A stretch of 64,000 bases of DNA from Pseudoclavibacter chungangensis (GCF_013410545.1 NZ_JACCFV010000001.1:2914001-2978000), one strand, 5' to 3'; shown: positions 42,001-51,992, counted from the stretch's first letter. Made by a program: numbers and translations. Notes: generated by a model not told the origin, from the letters alone.

Positions 42001-43317
42001 ATGACGCACGAACCGCACGGTGCCACGTCGCTCGAACGGCGGCTCTGGCTGCTCGCGTTCGGCGTCGTCCCGCTCCTGATCGCGACGACCCTCGTCCTCA
42101 TGGCCGGGACGGAGCGTCTCAGACCGGACGGCGGGTGGGGACCAGCCAGGCTCCTGTTCGGTGCGGCGTGCATCGCCGTCGTCGCCGTCGTCTGGTTCGT
42201 CGTCGGCGAGCGAGCGTTCGATCACCGCCGCACGGGCATCGTCTGCTTCGTCATCGTCTCGACCTCGCTCATCGTCGGTATGGCCGTCGTACCGCTGCTC
42301 GGCATCACGCAGGCGCTCCTGTTCCCCTACCTGTGGTACACACTCGACGACACCCGCCGCAGCATCCTCGGGAGCGCGATCGTGTGTCTGCTCATGGCCT
42401 TCGCCCTCGCCGCGCAGGACTGGCCCGGCTCGTTCCTGTTCCAGCTCCTGATCGAGATCGTGAGCTTCACCATCAGTCTCGTCCTCGGGCTCACGATCAC
42501 GCGAAGCTACGAGACCTCGGCGCGACACGAACACCTCATCGAGCAGCTCCGGTCGACGCGCGCCGACCTCGCCGAGCTCTCGCGGGTCGCGGGGGCGACG
42601 GCCGAGCGCGAACGACTCTCGCGCGAACTGCACGACACGCTCGCACAGTCCCTCGCGGGCCTGTCGATGCTCGCCGAGAAGTCCGCCCGCGAACTCCGGC
42701 GCACGAGCGGCCTCCTCGGGCCCGGTCGCCCGGACGTCCGCGACGCGATCGACGCGGAGGCGGCCCGCGTGGAGCGGATCACCGACCTGTCCCGCGATTC
42801 GCTCGCCGAGATCCGCGCCATCATCGCCGAATCGGCCCCCGTGACCGACCACCTCGCGACCTTCGAGGCGGCACTCGACCGTCTCGTCGACCGGTTCCGT
42901 CTCGAAACCGGCATCGAGTCACGCGTGGTCGTCGACCTCGGCGACCAGGGCCTCTCGCGCGAGACGGAGGTCGTCCTCCTGCGGTGCGTCCAGGAGGGCC
43001 TCGCGAACGTCCGTCGCCACTCCGGCGCCTCCGCCGCGCGACTCCACGTGAGCACGGTCGCCGGCCACGCGGTCCTTCGCCTCGAGGACGACGGTCGCGG
43101 ATTCGATCCCGCGACGGCACCGACGACGGGTTTCGGACTCCCGGGCCTCCGCGAGCGCGCGCGAACGGTCGGCGGTTCGGTCGACATCGTGAGCGCCCCC
43201 GGAACGGGCACGCGGGTCGTCGTGCGGCTCCCGCTCGAGGAGCTGGGCGACGAGCCCGGACCGAGCGCCGTTCCACCACCCATCACGTTCCACCACCCAT
43301 CGACGGACGGGAAATGA
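42001..43317 (+). CDS. NarL-type sensor histidine kinase
   Basis: 438 residues. Five to six N-terminal helices (about 14-168) without an extracellular domain, then HisKA_3 with phospho-acceptor His211 (RERLSRELHDTLAQSL), and an HATPase_c domain (VQEGLANVRRHSGA, DDGRGFDP, GFGLPGLRERA). Membrane-intrinsic sensing of this layout commonly watches lipid or cell-wall stress. ATG 42001 sits 7 bases after GAGACT, perhaps leaderless. Its stop is one base before the next start. Confidence 0.93.
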   Translation: MTHEPHGATSLERRLWLLAFGVVPLLIATTLVLMAGTERLRPDGGWGPARLLFGAACIAVVAVVWFVVGERAFDHRRTGIVCFVIVSTSLIVGMAVVPLLGITQALLFPYLWYTLDDTRRSILGSAIVCLLMAFALAAQDWPGSFLFQLLIEIVSFTISLVLGLTITRSYETSARHEHLIEQLRSTRADLAELSRVAGATAERERLSRELHDTLAQSLAGLSMLAEKSARELRRTSGLLGPGRPDVRDAIDAEAARVERITDLSRDSLAEIRAIIAESAPVTDHLATFEAALDRLVDRFRLETGIESRVVVDLGDQGLSRETEVVLLRCVQEGLANVRRHSGASAARLHVSTVAGHAVLRLEDDGRGFDPATAPTTGFGLPGLRERARTVGGSVDIVSAPGTGTRVVVRLPLEELGDEPGPSAVPPPITFHHPSTDGK

Positions 43318-43318
43318 C

Positions 43319-43972
43319 ATGAACACCGGCACGATCCGCGTCGTCGTCGTCGACGACCACCCCGTCGTCAGGCAGGGCATCATCGGCGTCCTCGCGGACG
43401 AGCCCGACTTCGACGTCGTCGGCGAGGCGGCCGACGGCAGCGCGGCCGAGTCCGTCACCCGTGCGACGCGACCCGACGTGGTCCTCATGGACCTCCGCAT
43501 GCCCGGTGTCGGTGGTGCCGCGGCGACGCGGCACATCGTGGAGGCGCTTCCCGCGACGCGCGTCCTCGTGCTCACGAGCTACGAGTCCGACGACGAGATC
43601 CTGAGCGCGATCGAGGCGGGCGCGTCGGGGTACCTGCTCAAGGCGGCACCCGCGGAGGAGATCTTCGAGGCGATCCGACGCGTGCATGCGGGCGAGGTCG
43701 CGCTCGCCCCGCGTGTCGCGGCGCGTCTCGTGCAGCAGACCCGCGACGCCGGGCGGCGGGCCGACGCCGACGGCGGGGGGATCCGCCTGAGCCCCCGCGA
43801 GACCGAGGTGCTGCGGCTCGTCGCCGAGGGCAGGTCGAACGCGGTGATCGGGCGCACGCTCTTCATCGGCGAGGCGACCGTCAAGACACACCTCGCGCAC
43901 GTGTTCGAGAAACTCGGTGTCCGCGATCGCACGCGCGCCGTGACGCGCGCGATGGAACTCGGCCTCATCTGA
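43319..43972 (+). CDS. NarL/FixJ-family response regulator
   Basis: 217 residues: receiver domain with acidic pair DD at 12-13 and phosphorylated Asp58 (VVLMDLRMPG), then a LuxR-type HTH (LSPRETEVLRLVAEGRSNAVIG, ATVKTHLAHVFEKLG). Cognate partner of the kinase just upstream; most likely target is the ABC exporter promoter. Confidence 0.95.
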   Translation: MNTGTIRVVVVDDHPVVRQGIIGVLADEPDFDVVGEAADGSAAESVTRATRPDVVLMDLRMPGVGGAAATRHIVEALPATRVLVLTSYESDDEILSAIEAGASGYLLKAAPAEEIFEAIRRVHAGEVALAPRVAARLVQQTRDAGRRADADGGGIRLSPRETEVLRLVAEGRSNAVIGRTLFIGEATVKTHLAHVFEKLGVRDRTRAVTRAMELGLI

Positions 43973-44023
43973 GCCGGTCGTCCTCCCGCCACCCTCGGCA
44001 CCGCGCCGAACCGGGCGGCGGGC

Positions 44024-45097
44024 CTACAGCTCCGCGTCGACGAACACCGGCTCCGGTTGGAGCACCACCCCGTACTCGGCGAGGACGCGCGCCTGCACGA
44101 AGCGCGCGAGCTCCGTCACCTCCACCGCCGTCGCACCGCCCCGGTTCGTGATGGCGAGCGTGTGCTTGGACGAGATCGCCGCTCGGGAGCCGGGCAGCGA
44201 GAACCCCTTGCGCACGCCGGCGTGCTCGATGAGCCACGCGGCGGAGAGCTTCACGAGCGGCGTGCCGTCGGGCGCGGCGGCCTGCCGGAAGCGTGGTGCG
44301 TCCGCGGGAAGTCCCGAGGCGAACGATTGCGAGACGACGGGGTTCATGAAGAACGAGCCCGCCGAGCACGAGTCCGCATCCGTCGGATCGAGCACCATGC
44401 CCTTCGAGGCACGCAGGGCGACGACGGCGTCCCGCACCTCGGCGATCGGCCGCCGCTCCCCGAGTTCGGCGCCGAGCGCGCCCGCGAGCTGTGCGTAGGC
44501 GATCGGGGCGCCGAGCCCGTCACCCGGGGCCTGCAGCTCGATCTCAACGCGGAGGACGACACCCGTCCGTTCGCCGCGCTTCAGCACCGAGCTGCGGTAG
44601 CCGAGCCCGAGGTCCGCCGCATCGATCCACACGACCTCGTCGAGATCGGCGTCGTAGAACTCGACGCGCCGGAGCACGCTCGAGACCTCCTGGCCGTATG
44701 CGCCGATGTTCTGCACGGGCGCGGCCCCGACACTTCCGGGGATACCGGCGAGGGCCTCGATCCCCGCGAAGCCGCGGGCGACCGCGAGGTCGACGAGTGC
44801 GCCCCAGCGCTCCCCCGCGTCGACGCGGAGCCCGACCCGACCCTCGGCGACGTCGTCGAGGAGTTCGACGCCGCGCGTGACGACGTGCAGCACGGAATTC
44901 GTGACGGGCTCGTCACCGACGATCGTGTTCGATCCGCCCGCGAGCAGCACGACCGCCGTCGACGGGTCGAACGGATCGACCTCCGCGAACAGTTCCCGGG
45001 CCGTCCCGACGAGTTCGTCGCGGGTCGGTGGCTCGAACAGCCGCTCGGCGGGACCGCCCACGCGCATCGTCGTGAGGTCGGCGAGCCGAACCGTCAT
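44024..45097 (-). CDS. murB: UDP-N-acetylenolpyruvoylglucosamine reductase
   Basis: 357 residues. FAD domain with LLAGGSNTIVGDEP and GIPGSVGAAPVQNIGAYGQE, the catalytic serine region SCSAGSFFMNPVV and a C-terminal LIEHAGVRKGF. Reduces the enolpyruvyl group to make UDP-MurNAc for peptidoglycan. Overlaps by four bases with the dehydratase gene upstream, a pairing conserved in actinobacteria. Confidence 0.96.
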   Translation of the reverse strand: MTVRLADLTTMRVGGPAERLFEPPTRDELVGTARELFAEVDPFDPSTAVVLLAGGSNTIVGDEPVTNSVLHVVTRGVELLDDVAEGRVGLRVDAGERWGALVDLAVARGFAGIEALAGIPGSVGAAPVQNIGAYGQEVSSVLRRVEFYDADLDEVVWIDAADLGLGYRSSVLKRGERTGVVLRVEIELQAPGDGLGAPIAYAQLAGALGAELGERRPIAEVRDAVVALRASKGMVLDPTDADSCSAGSFFMNPVVSQSFASGLPADAPRFRQAAAPDGTPLVKLSAAWLIEHAGVRKGFSLPGSRAAISSKHTLAITNRGGATAVEVTELARFVQARVLAEYGVVLQPEPVFVDAEL

Positions 45098-45558
45098 CCG
45101 GCGGCCTCCGCGACGTCGGCGTCGCCACGGAAGTCCGCGAGCACCTGGGCCTTGCCGAGCACGGTCTGCCCCTCGAACACGACCGTGAGGTCGATCCGGC
45201 CGATGCCGTCCGCACCGGCCGTCCTGCCGATCTTCGCCTCGATCGTGACCGTCGCACCGGCGACGGGATCGACGACGACGGGCCGCGTGAACCGCACACC
45301 GTACTCCCGGACGCGACCCGGGTCACCGAGGGCGTCGACGACGGGCTGCACCGCGACGCCCATCGTGAGCATGCCGTGAGCGAGGACGCCGGGCAGCCCG
45401 ACCTCGGCCGCGACGTCGTCGCGGTAGTGGATCGGGTTGAAGTCCCCCGAGGCCCCCGCGTAGCGGACGAGTCGATCGCGCGTGAGCGTGACCGTGCGCT
45501 CGGCGACGAGGTCGCCGAGCTCGGCGTCGAGCAGGCTGGGGCGGGTCGGCGTGGTCAT
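45094..45558 (-). CDS. MaoC-like hot-dog dehydratase, HadB type
   Basis: 154 residues; hydratase core YAGASGDFNPIHYRDDVA with catalytic Asp and His, and AHGMLTMGVAVQ. Pairs with the HadA-like partner to dehydrate 3-hydroxyacyl chains in fatty-acid elongation. GGAGGAG ribosome site before the ATG. Confidence 0.88.
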   Translation of the reverse strand: MTTPTRPSLLDAELGDLVAERTVTLTRDRLVRYAGASGDFNPIHYRDDVAAEVGLPGVLAHGMLTMGVAVQPVVDALGDPGRVREYGVRFTRPVVVDPVAGATVTIEAKIGRTAGADGIGRIDLTVVFEGQTVLGKAQVLADFRGDADVAEAAG

Positions 45559-45575
45559 GATCTCCTCCGGTCCGG

Positions 45576-46025
45576 TCACGCGACGTCCCCGCGGACGACG
45601 AGCGTCGCGGTCGCCGTCACGACGTGGGCACCGTCGGCGTCGGTGATCTCCGTCGCCGCCGTGATCATGCCGTTGCCGCCGAGCGACTTGACGCTTCGCA
45701 CCTCGAGCGCGGCGCGCAACTCGTCGCCCGCGACGATGGGGCGCGAGTACGTGAACTTCTCGTCGCCGTGCACGATGTGCGACAGCTCGATGCCCGTCTC
45801 CGGATCGGCCAGCAAGAGCTGGAGCCCCGCGTCCTGCAGCACCGCGGGGAACGTCGACGGTGCGACGAGGTCGGGGTAGCCTGCCGCACGCGCCGCCTCG
45901 ACGTCGAGGTGCGTCGGGTTGTCGGCGAGCACGGCCCGGGCGAACGCACGAACGTGCTCCCGCCCCACGAGGTACGGCTCCGGCAGCTCGAACCGGCGTC
46001 CGGCGAGATCTGGGTTCACGGTCAC
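45576..46025 (-). CDS. MaoC-like dehydratase partner, HadA/FAS1-type
   Basis: 149 residues, hot-dog fold without the complete catalytic pair: ADNPTHLDVEAARAAGYPDLVAPSTFPAV and VHGDEKFTYSRPIVAGDEL. Non-catalytic half of a HadAB heterodimer. GTG 46025 is 6 bases after TAGACT (leaderless); GTG 46019 is an alternative. Confidence 0.85.
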   Translation of the reverse strand: MTVNPDLAGRRFELPEPYLVGREHVRAFARAVLADNPTHLDVEAARAAGYPDLVAPSTFPAVLQDAGLQLLLADPETGIELSHIVHGDEKFTYSRPIVAGDELRAALEVRSVKSLGGNGMITAATEITDADGAHVVTATATLVVRGDVA

Positions 46026-46031
46026 CGGGAC

Positions 46032-46037
46032 AGTCTA
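46032..46037 (-). promoter_or_regulatory. -10 box of leaderless promoter for the HadA-HadB-murB operon
   Basis: TAGACT on the minus strand, 6 bases before the GTG at 46025. Confidence 0.55.
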
Positions 46038-46246
46038 CGAGCCGCGGGGCACGTGCCGCACGGTTGCGGCCCGCCCGCCCGACCGACGCGACGGCGCCCC
46101 GAGTTCCGGGGGCACGGGCCCGTGCATCCGGGACGGTCGCGCCGCCCGCACGGGGAGAGGTCCCCACCCCTCTTCCCGCGGGTCCCGAACGCGAGCAGAA
46201 TGCCGTTCCACCGACCGCGACCGGTCGGGAGAGGGCGAGGGCCACC

Positions 46247-47728
46247 ATGAGCGAACCGAACGACCGAGCGGACCGGACCACCGCAGCCGCCGCGCCGAAG
46301 AAGCTGCGCACGCGACACGTGACGATGATCACACTCGGGGGGATCATCGGCGCGAGCCTGTTCGTGGGTTCCGGCAACGTCGTGCGCGCGGTCGGGCCCG
46401 CCGCGGTGCTCTCGTACCTCATCGGCGGCTTGCTCGTGTATCTCGCGATGCGCATGCTCGGCGAGATGGCCGCGTCCCGACCCGCGGTCGGCTCCTTCAT
46501 GGAGTACGCCAGGCAGGGGCTCGGCAACTGGGCGGCCTACTTCGTCGGCTGGCTGTACTGGTACTTCTGGGTCGGCGTGATCGCCTTCGAGGCCGTCGTG
46601 AGCGGCACGATCCTGAGCGGCTGGATGCCGGGCGTGCCCGAGTGGGTGTTCTCGCTCATCATGATGTTCGTCTTCACTGCGACGAACCTCGTGTCGCTGC
46701 GCTCGTTCGGCGAGGTCGAGTTCTGGCTCGCGAGCGTGAAGGTCGCGGCCATCGCCGTGTTCCTCGTCGTCGGCGTCCTGTTCGCCCTCGGCCTCTGGCC
46801 GCACGCGACCTTCTCGCTGCCGAACCTCTGGGTGCACGGTGGCTTCGCGCCGAACGGGCTGTGGCCCGTCGTGTCCGGCGTCGCGATCGTCATCTTCTCG
46901 TACTTCGGGACGGAGATCGCGGTCATGGCGGCATCCGAGTCGGAGAACCCGGCGAAGGGTGTCCGGCAGACGACGAGCACCGTCATCTGGCGCATCCTGC
47001 TCTTCTTCGTCGGTTCGATCCTGCTCGTCGTGACGATCGTGCCCTGGAACGAGTTGCCCGACCCGAGCGACATCGCACCGTTCGCGTACATCTTCGGGCT
47101 CTTCGGGCTGCCCGGCGCCGAGCTCGTGATGAGCGCCGTCATCCTCACCGCCGTCTGCTCGGTGCTCAACTCGGGGCTCTACTCGGCCGCCCGCATGTTC
47201 GCCGCGCTCGCCGATCAGGGGCTCGCACCGAGCGTGGTCGCGAAGCGGTCGCGCTCGGGCGTCCCGTACGTCGCCGTCCTCGCCTCGACCCTCGGCGGCT
47301 ACGCCGCCGTCATCGTCAACTTCGTGGCACCCGAGTCGGGGATCTTCGACTTCATCATGAACTCAGCCGGCCTCGTCGCCCTGTTCGTGTACGTGCTCAT
47401 CGCGATCACACAGATGCGTCTGCGCTCCCGTATGACGCCCGAGGAGCGCGACGCGCTGCCACTGCGCATGTGGCTCCACCCCTGGCTCGGCGTGCTCGTG
47501 ATCGTCGCGATCGTCGGCATCGTCGTCGTCATGCTCGTGACGGCGGACTCGACCCGGGCGCAGGTGTGGACGAGCCTCGTCTCGGTGGCACTGCTCGCGG
47601 TGTTCTGGCCGCTCGTGCGCCGGACTCTCGCGAGGCGTCGCGCGCTCGGGCAACCGACGCCGACGACCGCGGTCCGCTCGGTGCACGATCCCGGGCTCGA
47701 CGAGGCCGAGCACGGGACGCACCAGTAG
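46247..47728 (+). CDS. Amino-acid permease (APC superfamily, AAT family)
   Basis: 493 residues with twelve helices. The first carries the substrate-binding GGIIGASLFVGSGNVV; EYARQGLGNWAAYFVGWLYWYFWVGV and SYFGTEIAVMAASESENP are diagnostic for proton-coupled amino-acid transporters such as GABA or aromatic permeases. Substrate not decided. GC-rich AGGG site before the ATG; no operon partners. Confidence 0.92.
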   Translation: MSEPNDRADRTTAAAAPKKLRTRHVTMITLGGIIGASLFVGSGNVVRAVGPAAVLSYLIGGLLVYLAMRMLGEMAASRPAVGSFMEYARQGLGNWAAYFVGWLYWYFWVGVIAFEAVVSGTILSGWMPGVPEWVFSLIMMFVFTATNLVSLRSFGEVEFWLASVKVAAIAVFLVVGVLFALGLWPHATFSLPNLWVHGGFAPNGLWPVVSGVAIVIFSYFGTEIAVMAASESENPAKGVRQTTSTVIWRILLFFVGSILLVVTIVPWNELPDPSDIAPFAYIFGLFGLPGAELVMSAVILTAVCSVLNSGLYSAARMFAALADQGLAPSVVAKRSRSGVPYVAVLASTLGGYAAVIVNFVAPESGIFDFIMNSAGLVALFVYVLIAITQMRLRSRMTPEERDALPLRMWLHPWLGVLVIVAIVGIVVVMLVTADSTRAQVWTSLVSVALLAVFWPLVRRTLARRRALGQPTPTTAVRSVHDPGLDEAEHGTHQ

Positions 47729-47755
47729 GAGGCGCAGCCTCGCGCCGACCGACGG

Positions 47756-48685
47756 TCAGACCGCGCGACGCTCGCGGCGTTCGTCGAGGGAGACGGGCTC
47801 CGCGAGCCGCGCGCTCGCCTTCGAGACCCGGCCCGTGACCGAGCCCTCGTCGGTCGGGCCGACGATCGCCGCCCGGCCCGCGAAGATCGCGCGCTGCGTC
47901 AGGTCGAGCGTGCGGAGGTCGATGTGCGTGACGGTGTCGTCGGGCACCTCGGTCCAGCCGTCGAGGTCGATGCCCGTCGACGAGAAGACGGTCGTCCCGT
48001 CCGCGTGTCGCCGCATCGAGAGCCGGTAGTAGTCGTCGGTGTGGTCGTCGGGGAGGTCCGCCGGGTCGATCCCGAGGTCGGCGAACGTCTGCTCGGTCAC
48101 GTGCGTCGTCGAGGAGGCCCGCACCGCGATGAGGTCGTCGGGACCGATGATCACGGCGTTGAGGCTCGCATCCGGGAACTCGCGGCGAAGCGTGCGCACC
48201 GTCTCGAACACCGCGGGGCGCAGCGAGCCGAGGCGAGCCGCGTTCTGCCGGACGAGTGCGAAGTACAGCTCGCTGTCGGTGTCGCCCTCGACCGTCGCCG
48301 CGAACGCCGGTTCGAGCAGGGCGCGGATGCGGTCGACGGGGATGATCGTGCCGTTGTGCGCGAACGCGATGCCGTCGGCGAGGAAGGGGTGGGTGTTGCG
48401 CTGCGAGCGCTTGAACGTGCCCGTCGCGAGGCGGAGGTGCGCGAGTCGCGCGATCGCGGGCGACTCCTCGAGCACCGCGGTCAGCAGCGGATCGGTGCGG
48501 CCGGGCGTCGACAACCGCAGCGACTCGACCTCGCGTTCGCCCTCGGGTGCCTCGCCGACCCACGCCGTGCCCCAGCCGTCGCGATGGACGCGCGACATGT
48601 GCTGGAACGTTCCGGTGTTCATCTCGCCGATCACCCGGGAGATGGTCGTCTCGTGCGGGGCTGCGTAGGCGAGCAGACGGCACAT
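47756..48685 (-). CDS. Class II glutamine amidotransferase (EgtC/YafJ-like)
   Basis: 309 residues starting MCRLLAYAAP; Cys2 is the expected N-terminal nucleophile after Met removal. It has the HRDGWGTAW, RLATGTFKRSQRNTHPF and AHNGTI motifs of the Ntn-hydrolase glutamine site. There is no synthetase domain or ergothioneine operon nearby, so the acceptor is unknown. GGAAGGAG ribosome site. Confidence 0.85.
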   Translation of the reverse strand: MCRLLAYAAPHETTISRVIGEMNTGTFQHMSRVHRDGWGTAWVGEAPEGEREVESLRLSTPGRTDPLLTAVLEESPAIARLAHLRLATGTFKRSQRNTHPFLADGIAFAHNGTIIPVDRIRALLEPAFAATVEGDTDSELYFALVRQNAARLGSLRPAVFETVRTLRREFPDASLNAVIIGPDDLIAVRASSTTHVTEQTFADLGIDPADLPDDHTDDYYRLSMRRHADGTTVFSSTGIDLDGWTEVPDDTVTHIDLRTLDLTQRAIFAGRAAIVGPTDEGSVTGRVSKASARLAEPVSLDERRERRAV

Positions 48686-48789
48686 GCGTGGACTCCTTCC
48701 GGTACGGCTGGTTCGAACGGGCCATCTCATCATGCCCCGAGGCGTCGGTGCGTGCGAGTTCGTGACCGAGCGTGACGGCGCGTCGCGCG

Positions 48790-51153
48790 TCAGCCGCCCG
48801 CGACGGCCGTGAAGGCACGTCGGATCGCGTCCGCCTTCAGCTCGACCTCGTCGAACTCCGCGTCGGGGTCGCTGTCGAGCACGACGGCGCCACCCGCCCC
48901 GATCGACCATCGCCCGCCCGCTCGCACCGCGGTGCGGATGACGATGCTCTGCTCGAGGCGCCCGTCGGCACCGACGATGCCGAGCGCGCCTGCGTAGAAG
49001 CCGCGCGGTGCGCCCTCGAGCGTTTCGAGGATGCGGACGGTGCGCTCCTTCGGTGCGCCCGTCATCGATCCGCCGGGGTGCAGGGCGCGCAGCACGTCAC
49101 ACGGCGAGTGGCCACGCTCGAGGGTGCCCCGGACGGTCGACACGAGCTGGTGGACGCTCGGGTACGTCTCGACGTGCATGAGGGCGGGCACCGTCACGGA
49201 GCCGGGCACGCACACCCGGCCGAGGTCGTTGCGGAGGAGGTCGACGATCATGAGGTTCTCCGCGAACGCCTTGGGATCGCTCGCGAGTGTCGCCGCCGCG
49301 CGGGCGTCCGCCGCGGGGTCGGTGCAGCGCGCGGCCGTCCCCTTGATCGGCTTCGTCTCGAGGGCGTCGCCGACGAGGCGGACGAACCGTTCCGGTGACG
49401 CGCTGACGATCGCGATCGGATCGCCGTCGTCGTCGAACTCGAGGAGTGCCGCGAACGGTGCGGCCTGCGTGCGGCGGAGTTCGCGGAACAGCTCGAGCGC
49501 GTCGGGGTCGACGGCCGCGTCGACGTCGAAGCGATTGGTGAGGCACAGCTCGTAGGAGTCGCCCGCCTCGAGCGCCAGGCGGCACGCGGCGATGCGCTCG
49601 AGATACGCCGCCCGGTCGTGTCGCCAGCGGCCTGCGACGGGCGACGTGCGACGCGGACGCGTGGCCGCCACCCGATCGGTGCCGTCGGCGTGCGCCGCGC
49701 CCGCCGTCGCCGACCGCGCGCCGAGCGCGGTCCGTGACCCGGCGATGCGTCCCGCCTCCTCGCGGCAGGTCGCTTCGGCGAGCGCGGCGTCCGCGTCGTG
49801 CACGACGAGCGTGACCAGGCGTCGGGCGGGCTCGACGACGACGTAGCGCACGGGCCGCACGAACACGGCCTCGGGCTGTGTCCCCCGCGCGGGGTCGAGC
49901 CCCATCGCCCGGACGCCGGCCTCGTAGCCCAGTGCCCCGATGTAGCCGCCGCGGAACGGGAGTTCGACGGGCTCCTCCCCCGCCGAGGGGGACGACACGG
50001 CGACGTGATCGTGCGGCGTCCCACGCGGCTCGGCGTCCGGCGATCGCGAACCCACGGGCGGATCGGACACCTCGGCGGGCACCGCACCCACGTCGCACCG
50101 CCCGAGTCGGTGTTCGAGGTCGGTCAGGGGATCCGCGCACCCCTCCTCGCGCCGACGGACCTCGACCTCCCTGTCGGTGCCGGTCGGTGTGTACGTATCG
50201 ATCGAGACACGGTCGGGCCGGTACCGGAGCACGTGTGCCTCGCCGCGCTCCAGGAGGTCGACGGCGTCGCCGAGCACGGTCCAACGCGGTGTGCGGCCGT
50301 CCGCGTCCGGCACGTCGAACCGGAACGACCCCGCGCCGCGGTGGAGCACGTGCGATTCGATGAACGCCACGGTGCGATCCGGGTCGGCGTGCCACGAGAT
50401 CGCGTACGAACCGGCCTCGGCCGCGACACGGGGAGCACCCGGCACGAGCCGCGTCGCCCCGGTGTTCCCGCCCACCCCTGCCGACGATGTCCGCACACCA
50501 CCGGGATCGAGCGACGAACGCGCCGACCCCGCGGCGTCCTCGACGATGCGGAGGAAGTTCTGCAGCAGGAGCGGCCCGTGCTCGCTCGCGATCGACTCGG
50601 GGTGGAACTGTACGCCGAACCACGGGTGTCCCGGCACGTCGAAGCCCTGCACGACGTCGTCCTCGCTCACGGCCGTGACACGGATCGGCCCGATGCGCTC
50701 GCCCGGGACGGCGACCGTTCCGCCCCCGGGCCTCATCGCGAGGGAGTGATAGCGGGTCGCGAGCGTGCCCTGCGGGATACCGGCGAAGATCGCGTCGGCC
50801 GTGTGACGGACGGGGCTGCGCCAGCCGTGCCGCGGACGCGGCGCGGCCTCGACGACGAACCCGAGACGGCGCGCGAGCCCCTGGTGCCCGAGGCACACGC
50901 CGAGGATCGGCAGCTCACCCCGCTCCATCGCGGCCGCGAGCACCGCGTCGGCACCCGCGAAGTCCGCCGGCTTCGCCGGGTGTCCGGGGCCCGGTGACAC
51001 GACGAGCGCGACCGCGGCACCGGAGCGGACGAGTGCGACGGCCTCGTCGGCGTCGCTCGAGGAGACGACGCGCACCTCGTGTGCGGTGTGCGCGCGGAGG
51101 GCCTGGACGAGGTTGTAGGTGTACGAGTCGTGGTTGTCGAGGACGAGGATCAC
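48790..51153 (-). CDS. Fused aminodeoxychorismate synthase (PabA-PabB)
   Basis: 787 residues. An N-terminal class I glutaminase (VSPGPGHP, Cys87 in GVCLGHQG, His184/Glu186 in FHPES) is joined to a chorismate-binding domain (CRLALEAGDSYELCLTNRF, ETKPIKGTAAR, HPGGSMTGAPKERTVRILE). The sequence SMTGAP identifies a PabB/TrpE-type enzyme; fusion with the glutaminase and the PabC-like neighbour make 4-aminobenzoate (folate) synthesis the best reading. A long disordered insert lies around residues 340-380. Confidence 0.9.
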   Translation of the reverse strand: MILVLDNHDSYTYNLVQALRAHTAHEVRVVSSSDADEAVALVRSGAAVALVVSPGPGHPAKPADFAGADAVLAAAMERGELPILGVCLGHQGLARRLGFVVEAAPRPRHGWRSPVRHTADAIFAGIPQGTLATRYHSLAMRPGGGTVAVPGERIGPIRVTAVSEDDVVQGFDVPGHPWFGVQFHPESIASEHGPLLLQNFLRIVEDAAGSARSSLDPGGVRTSSAGVGGNTGATRLVPGAPRVAAEAGSYAISWHADPDRTVAFIESHVLHRGAGSFRFDVPDADGRTPRWTVLGDAVDLLERGEAHVLRYRPDRVSIDTYTPTGTDREVEVRRREEGCADPLTDLEHRLGRCDVGAVPAEVSDPPVGSRSPDAEPRGTPHDHVAVSSPSAGEEPVELPFRGGYIGALGYEAGVRAMGLDPARGTQPEAVFVRPVRYVVVEPARRLVTLVVHDADAALAEATCREEAGRIAGSRTALGARSATAGAAHADGTDRVAATRPRRTSPVAGRWRHDRAAYLERIAACRLALEAGDSYELCLTNRFDVDAAVDPDALELFRELRRTQAAPFAALLEFDDDGDPIAIVSASPERFVRLVGDALETKPIKGTAARCTDPAADARAAATLASDPKAFAENLMIVDLLRNDLGRVCVPGSVTVPALMHVETYPSVHQLVSTVRGTLERGHSPCDVLRALHPGGSMTGAPKERTVRILETLEGAPRGFYAGALGIVGADGRLEQSIVIRTAVRAGGRWSIGAGGAVVLDSDPDAEFDEVELKADAIRRAFTAVAGG

Positions 51154-51920
51154 AGCGGTTGCCGCTGTGCCTCGAGCGTCGCCTGCCAGCGCGCCGCCCG
51201 CGCCTCGTCCACGGGCCGCTCCTCACCGTCGACGCTCCGGACGGGCGAGATGCCGTGCAGGGCGTTGACGTACCAGAGCTCGTCGGCGTCCTCGAGCCGG
51301 ATGCGCACGCGACGGAGGTCCTCGCCTCGGCGACGCAGGAGCCCCGTGAGCACGACGACCGTGACGCTCGGCAGCAGCCGTTCGCTCGCCGGGCGGACGA
51401 GCTGTCCGTCGCGCCACGCGAGGATCGCGCCGTTCGCGGCCTCCACGATGTTCCCCCGGTCGTCGACGAGCAACGCGTCGTCGTCGCCGAGCTCGACCGC
51501 GACCTCGCGCAGCGACGCGAGCGTCTCGAGGTCGGCGCCCTTGACGGTCGGGTGGGTGCGGGTGTCGGGAGCGACGGCGAGGCTCGTCGTCGGCCGGCGC
51601 TCCGGGGCGCGGCGCAACTCGTGCTCGATCTTCAGCCGGTCGCCGTCCTCGCCGAGCGCGGCGGTCATGCGCGGGAAGAACTCGCCCTCCGCGGGTGTCG
51701 CGGCCGCGACCGACGCCCAGATGTCCTCCCACGGCGGGTCGGCGGGGATCGCCATCCGCGACACGAACACGTCCTCGACCGCGTCCTCGAACCGTGCGGC
51801 GTGCGCGCGCATGCCGATCACGGTGCCGTCGTGCACGCGCCACGAGTCGATGACCCGGTCGATCGACCACAGCGAGGAGAGCGCGTCGTCGGGACGCTCG
51901 GGCTGCTCGGACGGAGGCAT
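51150..51920 (-). CDS. pabC: Aminotransferase class IV, probable 4-amino-4-deoxychorismate lyase
   Basis: 256 residues of the PLP fold-type IV family (DDALLVDDRGNIVEAANGAIL contains the conserved substrate/cofactor region). Splits aminodeoxychorismate to p-aminobenzoate and pyruvate. Its stop overlaps the PabAB start by four bases. The ATG is 6 bases after CACAAT (leaderless). Confidence 0.82.
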   Translation of the reverse strand: MPPSEQPERPDDALSSLWSIDRVIDSWRVHDGTVIGMRAHAARFEDAVEDVFVSRMAIPADPPWEDIWASVAAATPAEGEFFPRMTAALGEDGDRLKIEHELRRAPERRPTTSLAVAPDTRTHPTVKGADLETLASLREVAVELGDDDALLVDDRGNIVEAANGAILAWRDGQLVRPASERLLPSVTVVVLTGLLRRRGEDLRRVRIRLEDADELWYVNALHGISPVRSVDGEERPVDEARAARWQATLEAQRQPL

Positions 51921-51926
51921 TCATCC

Positions 51927-51932
51927 ATTGTG
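51927..51932 (-). promoter_or_regulatory. -10 box of leaderless pab operon promoter
   Basis: CACAAT on the minus strand, 6 bases before the PabC-like ATG. It is back to back with the -10 box of the divergent gene at 51987, only about 55 bases away. Confidence 0.55.
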
Positions 51933-51986
51933 CCCCCGCTCGCCGGGAAACGGAGGTTCATCCGGCCACCTCGGACGGACACGGCC

Positions 51987-51992
51987 GACAAT
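51987..51992 (+). promoter_or_regulatory. -10 box of leaderless aspartate-dehydrogenase-like gene
   Basis: GACAAT ends 6 bases before the ATG at 51999. Confidence 0.55.
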